Shown in pieces: positions 5,506 through 8,728 of a DNA stretch of 8,728 bases (its first letter is position 1; each line of letters begins with the position of its first letter). A program made the translations under genes and the position numbers. A model generated the notes under the pieces. The model ran no database searches and was not told the origin of the DNA. It was given only the letters and a program-made list of their open reading frames with translations. The DNA comes from CAZIWW01 sp964543275 (lineage in GTDB: Bacteria; Patescibacteriota; Minisyncoccia; Moranbacterales; UBA11712): contig CAZIWW010000030.1 in assembly GCA_964543275.1 (NCBI GenBank), positions 1-8,728 on the forward strand, in the 5' to 3' direction.

Positions 5506-5527
5506 AAAAAAGTCCGATCACTCGGAC
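5506..5527 (-). terminator. Intrinsic terminator upstream of nusA
   Basis: On the minus strand, GTCCGA (5527-5522) and TCGGAC (5517-5512) form a perfect 6-bp GC-rich stem with a GTGA tetraloop and then six T residues (5511-5506). It can end transcripts arriving from the O-antigen-polymerase-like gene, whose stop is about 187 nt upstream. It also lies downstream of a possible nusA promoter (5562-5588), so it may act as an attenuator in the nusA leader. Confidence 0.78.
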
Positions 5528-5561
5528 AGTTCATTTCACTTCAGGCAAACCTTGACTACAG

Positions 5562-5588
5562 ACTATAGGAAAAGCGGAGATTTGTCAA
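5562..5588 (-). promoter_or_regulatory. Candidate nusA promoter with short spacer
   Basis: On the minus strand TTGACA (5588-5583) is followed 15 bp later by TATAGT (5567-5562). The -35 is perfect, but the spacer is two bases shorter than ideal. A start near 5555 would give about 50 nt of RNA up to the end of the T-run at 5506 and a leader of about 180 nt for nusA. The -35 abuts a perfect 14-bp palindrome AAATTTGCAAATTT (5587-5600), a possible operator. A weaker alternative lies nearer to nusA (TTGTTA, 17 bp, TATTCC on the minus strand). Confidence 0.4.
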
Positions 5589-5600
5589 ATTTGCAAATTT

Positions 5601-5713
5601 ATGCGGCGGAGTTAATAAGGAATTCTGCAACCGAAAAAACACCCCAATCCATCTAGCCAAGATGGTTGCTTGCTAGAAACCTTATAGATTAAATGATTTA
5701 GATTAGATAATTT
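5601..5713. other. Intergenic stretch between the polymerase-like gene and the nusA promoter region
   Basis: No gene was found. A 6-bp hairpin CCATCT-AGCCA-AGATGG (5649-5665) is followed on the minus strand by a T-run, but with a gap of about 9 nt, so it is at best a weak terminator for the upstream minus-strand gene. The remainder shows no clear signal. Confidence 0.5.
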
Positions 5714-8353
5714 TTATTCTCTTGGATTCTCTCCATGTGGATTTCCTTCCGGATTTTCCTCTTCTTCGTTTTCACCAGGACTCTCGATTGGTGTTTCGGG
5801 CGGGACTGGCTCCTGTTCTCGCTGAATTGATTCCGGAGCTTGTTCTGGCTGCTGTGTTTCTTGGCCCTCTATGGTGTTTTCTTTGAATCCGTCTAAAGCT
5901 TCTTTGCCTTCCTCAAGATTGGAAATTACTTTCTTTACATCCTCATTGTCTGGGTTAAGTTCAGCTATTCTTCTGAATTGCTCTAGGGCTTTTTCTTTTT
6001 CATCGAGTTTATCATAAACCAGACCTAGGAAGTACCTGGCGTTGGAGTAATTTTCCTGGAACTTTACGGCGGCTTCCAATTCGCCGCGAGCCTGGTTATA
6101 CTGTTCGTTTTTATAGTACAGAATTCCAAGCTGGAACAATATGCCGGCGTCTCTTGGGTTTATACTTTTGCTTTCTTGCAACTTGGCAATAGCCTGATCA
6201 ATTTCTCCCAGCTTTTCCAGAACAACAGCTATCATAAATTGAGCCTGAATGTAATTGCTCTTAAGCTCAACTGCTTTCTCGAAATTCTGTTTGGCGGAAG
6301 CTATATACTCTTTAGCTTTCTCGGGCAGTTGGACTTGTTGGTTTCTTTGAGTCGTTTGTTGGCTGGCGCTTTTGGCTGTTTCCAAGTCTGCCATAGTCAG
6401 ATATACCTGTCCAATCTGATAGTAGAGAGCTGGATTTTTAGGATCGTACTTTAGAGCTTCTAAGTAGTTGTCCCGCGCTATTTGCTCAGCGTCGTCTTTT
6501 GACCCGATAACGTTTTGATTTATTTGAGCTAGCTGGACATAGTTATCCGCGTTTTTAGGGCTGATTTTAATAGCTGTCTTGGCGCTTTCTTCGGAAGCTA
6601 AAAATAGATTGCTGATGTTGGCTCGATCATCTTCGGAAAGATTTTCTAAGCCTTTCTCTTTAACTTGTTCGTTTAAAAGTACGAATAGGGCCACGGATAA
6701 ATTGCGGGAATAGATATCTCGAGATCGATCTAAGCTAGTCACTCGAGATAGCTTGTTAACTAGCTCTTCCGCTTCTCCTCCCTGGACATCGCTGGTTAAG
6801 GCCTTATTGTAAGCGGCGGCGGCCACATATTTTTGGCCTTCAAGATAGATTAGAGAAATGAAGCCGACAATGATTAGCACGAAACCGAAAGACAGCATTA
6901 AAGAGGCTCTAGGAGATGAGGATTGACTAATTATCTCTTCTTTTTTCTTAAATACGTCGGAAGCCAGAGCTATAAATATAGCCATCAACAGCCACCAGAC
7001 AAGATCGCTGGTTATATTAGAAGGATAGAGGAAAAATATCACTGTCAAATATATCCATCCAGCCGCTATTCCTATTAGAGTATATGTTCCCGACTCGCTT
7101 TTGCCAAAAATTTTAAGAAATGAAACGAAGATATAGAAAGCCATTGAGCCGATCAGAAACAGGAAGGCGGCAGTTCCCAAGAATCCAACCGAAGCGGCGA
7201 TGGTAAAGAATCTGCTGCCGGCCTCATTAAAGGCAACTCCCCAAAAGTTAGAGAGATTTATTTCTACAGGCTTGTTTTTTAAGTAAGCTAAGGCGTAGTT
7301 TGATGGTCCGACGCCTAGCAAAAAGTTATCCTTCCAAGCACCCTTGGCTATTTCGTACGAAGCGGTTTGACTTAACGATACTTCAACTGGCAGAGATGCC
7401 GGTATGATTGGTTTTGTTCGGCCAATCAAAGTGGCTACCAGAGCTAGGGTTAGAATTATCATAGGAAATATTAGCGCCCGATTTTTTTCTTTACTGCCTC
7501 CGCTGGTTACAATGGCTAGTCCGAGGAAGATGGCTATGCCGACAAGAAAGCTTATGAGAGCGGTTGGGAAATTGATCATTATTAGAATGAAAAGAAACAA
7601 GGCGGAACAAATGCCCAATGAGATTTTAATTACTAAAGCTCTTTTCTCCAACAGCATGGCTACTGTCAAAATTAAAATAGCTCCTAAGTAAACAGACAAA
7701 GAGAAGACGGAGCCGATGGTATTAAAAGAACTTTGAGCGATTAGCGGATTCTTAAAAATGAATTTGCCGAAAATCTGCAGAAGCGCGAATAGCGATACGA
7801 AAAAAGTCGAGAATATAAGGGCTAGGAGCAGGTAAGTTATTTTCTTTCCGGAGAAGTTGTTGTTAATTACTAAAAAAATGGCAATCAGCGCGATATAGGT
7901 TACTAACGAAAATCCTTCCGTTCCAAATCCTCCCCACATACTTTGGTCTCGGTAATGGGAAAAAATAGTGCTTAAGGAAAATATCACTAGCAGAAAAGCT
8001 ATTGGAACAATAAGGGGGTTTTTTTTAAGTCTAATTTCTCCTTCCCATGCCAGCTTGCCCACCCAAGTCAGGAAGGCTATGCCGCCAACGGTAACAATTA
8101 AGAGTTGTTTGTTAAGCTCCAGCACGCTGGGGACATTAGGGATGAAGAATAAAGGAACTAAGAAAACCAGCAAATAGATACATCCTCTAATTACCCAGTC
8201 TATTATTTTTTTAACTCTAACCCTTTTCTTCTTGATTGCCTCTATGTCTATTTCAGCTCTGTTCTCGACTGACTCTTTTTTAATTGTATGGGGTGGCATT
8301 GGGCGAGGCGGCCTCTGTGAAATGTCTCCCCCTCTTCCTAAATCAATTTTCAT
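5714..8353 (-). CDS. O-antigen ligase/polymerase-like membrane protein with TPR domain
   Basis: This 879-residue protein has three parts. Residues 1-50 are a polar cytoplasmic N-terminus. About 13 hydrophobic segments (roughly 52-505) form a polytopic membrane domain. A large loop around 312-380 carries GAWKDNFLLGVGPSNYAL (338-355) and FNEAGSRFFTIAASVGFLG (375-393), which match the conserved loop pattern of the Wzy/WaaL (Wzy_C) superfamily that polymerises or ligates lipid-linked surface glycans. Residues about 585-815 hold TPR-like repeats (NPALYYQIGQVYLTMADLETA; DAGILFQLGILYYKNEQYNQA; SNARYFLGLVYDKLDEKEKAL), and 820-879 form a disordered Pro/Glu/Gln-rich tail. Substrate and enzymatic activity are inferred; a transport or scaffold role is possible. 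No other glycan genes are in the window. ATG 8353 has no Shine-Dalgarno sequence; an extended -10 promoter lies about 70 nt upstream. Confidence 0.88.
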   Translation of the reverse strand: MKIDLGRGGDISQRPPRPMPPHTIKKESVENRAEIDIEAIKKKRVRVKKIIDWVIRGCIYLLVFLVPLFFIPNVPSVLELNKQLLIVTVGGIAFLTWVGKLAWEGEIRLKKNPLIVPIAFLLVIFSLSTIFSHYRDQSMWGGFGTEGFSLVTYIALIAIFLVINNNFSGKKITYLLLALIFSTFFVSLFALLQIFGKFIFKNPLIAQSSFNTIGSVFSLSVYLGAILILTVAMLLEKRALVIKISLGICSALFLFILIMINFPTALISFLVGIAIFLGLAIVTSGGSKEKNRALIFPMIILTLALVATLIGRTKPIIPASLPVEVSLSQTASYEIAKGAWKDNFLLGVGPSNYALAYLKNKPVEINLSNFWGVAFNEAGSRFFTIAASVGFLGTAAFLFLIGSMAFYIFVSFLKIFGKSESGTYTLIGIAAGWIYLTVIFFLYPSNITSDLVWWLLMAIFIALASDVFKKKEEIISQSSSPRASLMLSFGFVLIIVGFISLIYLEGQKYVAAAAYNKALTSDVQGGEAEELVNKLSRVTSLDRSRDIYSRNLSVALFVLLNEQVKEKGLENLSEDDRANISNLFLASEESAKTAIKISPKNADNYVQLAQINQNVIGSKDDAEQIARDNYLEALKYDPKNPALYYQIGQVYLTMADLETAKSASQQTTQRNQQVQLPEKAKEYIASAKQNFEKAVELKSNYIQAQFMIAVVLEKLGEIDQAIAKLQESKSINPRDAGILFQLGILYYKNEQYNQARGELEAAVKFQENYSNARYFLGLVYDKLDEKEKALEQFRRIAELNPDNEDVKKVISNLEEGKEALDGFKENTIEGQETQQPEQAPESIQREQEPVPPETPIESPGENEEEENPEGNPHGENPRE

Positions 8354-8422
8354 TTGGATATTTATTAAAAGTTTAAAGACTCAGCAATTTAGAAAAGGTA
8401 TAGCTTAAGGATTACTTTTTTG

Positions 8423-8450
8423 ATTATAGCAGATAGATTATAATTGTCTA
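8423..8450 (-). promoter_or_regulatory. Extended -10 promoter of the polymerase-like gene
   Basis: On the minus strand TAGACA (8450-8445), a 16-bp spacer ending in TGC, and a perfect TATAAT (8428-8423) form an extended -10 promoter. The predicted start is about 8416, leaving a leader of about 60 nt before ATG 8353. Confidence 0.72.
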
Positions 8451-8507
8451 GGTGTTGTATGTACAAGTCCGCCACCGATTGCGCTCTTGAGGCAAATTAA
8501 AGTTATT

Positions 8508-8543
8508 CTCTCGCAATAATAGCGTAAACCGCGGAGGCGAGAG
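8508..8543 (-). promoter_or_regulatory. Hairpin in the distal leader of the polymerase-like gene
   Basis: CTCTCGC (8508-8514) pairs exactly with GCGAGAG (8537-8543); inside it GCG/CGC (8522-8524 with 8530-8532) adds a 3-bp stem with a 5-nt loop. Next to it, 8464-8489 can form CAAG/CTTG plus an inner CGC/GCG. These GC-rich dyads stand out from an AT-rich setting and lie between the two candidate minus-strand promoters. On the plus strand the outer stem is followed by TTTGTTTT, so a plus-strand terminator is also conceivable. Confidence 0.4.
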
Positions 8544-8580
8544 TTTGTTTTGGAAAAGTATAGTGTACTCTTCTTTTTGT

Positions 8581-8609
8581 ATTATATCAGACCAGATAAT
8601 CAATTATCA
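8581..8609 (-). promoter_or_regulatory. Possible distal promoter, minus strand
   Basis: On the minus strand TGATAA (8609-8604), a 17-bp spacer and TATAAT (8586-8581) preceded by TGA form an extended -10 element with a poor -35. It would add a structured leader of about 220 nt to the polymerase-like gene. Confidence 0.45.
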
Positions 8610-8632
8610 TCTCAAAGTTAAGAATTTTAGCA

Positions 8633-8660
8633 TTGCTTCGCGATATTTTTTTAATATACT
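8633..8660 (+). promoter_or_regulatory. Promoter for a gene beyond the window
   Basis: TTGCTT (8633-8638), a 16-bp spacer and TATACT (8655-8660) read plus, with a start near 8667. The same TATACT -10 is used at 62-90 and 497-525. A purine-rich AAGGAAAG (8715-8722) near the edge could be a ribosome binding site, so a plus-strand gene may begin just past 8728. Confidence 0.5.
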
Positions 8661-8685
8661 TTGTTTTTGAGAAATGTTGTGCTTT

Positions 8686-8709
8686 ACTACAACTAGTTGT
8701 AGTGTTTTT
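8686..8709 (+). terminator. 18-bp perfect palindrome with T-run in a leader
   Basis: ACTACAACTAGTTGTAGT (8686-8703) is a perfect palindrome. As RNA it gives a 7-bp stem with a CTAG loop, followed after one G by five T residues (8705-8709), which is terminator-like on the plus strand only. It starts about 19 nt after the predicted start of the promoter at 8633-8660. It could be an early terminator or attenuator, or a DNA operator for a dimeric repressor just downstream of the promoter. Confidence 0.5.
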
Positions 8710-8728
8710 GTGAAAAGGAAAGTAGTAA

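Overview
The window looks like chromosomal DNA from a Candidate Phyla Radiation (Patescibacteria, probably Parcubacteria-like) bacterium. This is an inference. It rests on the moderate-to-low GC content, no recognisable Shine-Dalgarno sequence in front of any gene, AT-rich inverted repeats between genes, a huge O-antigen-polymerase-like membrane protein with TPRs, a small helical-hairpin orphan, and standard-code use of TGA as a stop. No rRNA or other decisive marker is present, so the phylum is not proven.

Layout, left to right. Positions 1-54 are the 3' part of tRNA-Gly(GCC), reading +. A near-perfect sigma70-type promoter (62-90) follows and leads to a small unrecognised helical protein (194-421, +). 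A second near-perfect promoter (497-525) is followed at once by a terminator-shaped hairpin (534-555) and then by a 104-nt element closed by 20 uninterrupted base pairs (561-664). This forms the long leader of a secreted 3D-domain cell-wall protein (713-1252, +). A bidirectional hairpin (1275-1311) separates it from the convergent minus-strand block.

The minus-strand block, in transcription order, is nusA (5373-4093), ppa (3850-3320), tig (3323-2046, overlapping ppa by ATGA) and clpP (1948-1364). It joins a transcription factor, pyrophosphate removal, a ribosome-bound chaperone and a protease: core growth and protein quality control. The two larger gaps inside the block hold AT-rich inverted repeats, one of them an array of 7-nt units folding right up to the clpP start codon. 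Just past the nusA stop codon, a lysine/glutamate-rich reading frame continues for 26 codons in another frame, as if the C-terminal tail had been cut by a frameshift. The nusA leader carries a candidate promoter, an intrinsic terminator and further dyads.

Upstream, also on the minus strand, a large gene (8353-5714) encodes a polytopic O-antigen ligase/polymerase-like protein with a C-terminal TPR domain and an acidic Pro/Glu-rich tail. It has an extended -10 promoter and a possible second, more distal one. The right edge (8633-8728) holds a plus-strand promoter, an 18-bp perfect palindrome followed by a T-run, and a purine-rich stretch that may lead a gene starting beyond the window.

The most interesting signals are in non-coding DNA: terminator-like hairpins placed just after promoters in three separate leaders, the 20-bp RNA helix before the 3D-domain gene, the possible nusA attenuator, and the out-of-frame NusA tail. 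No CRISPR array, insertion sequence or defence system was seen.
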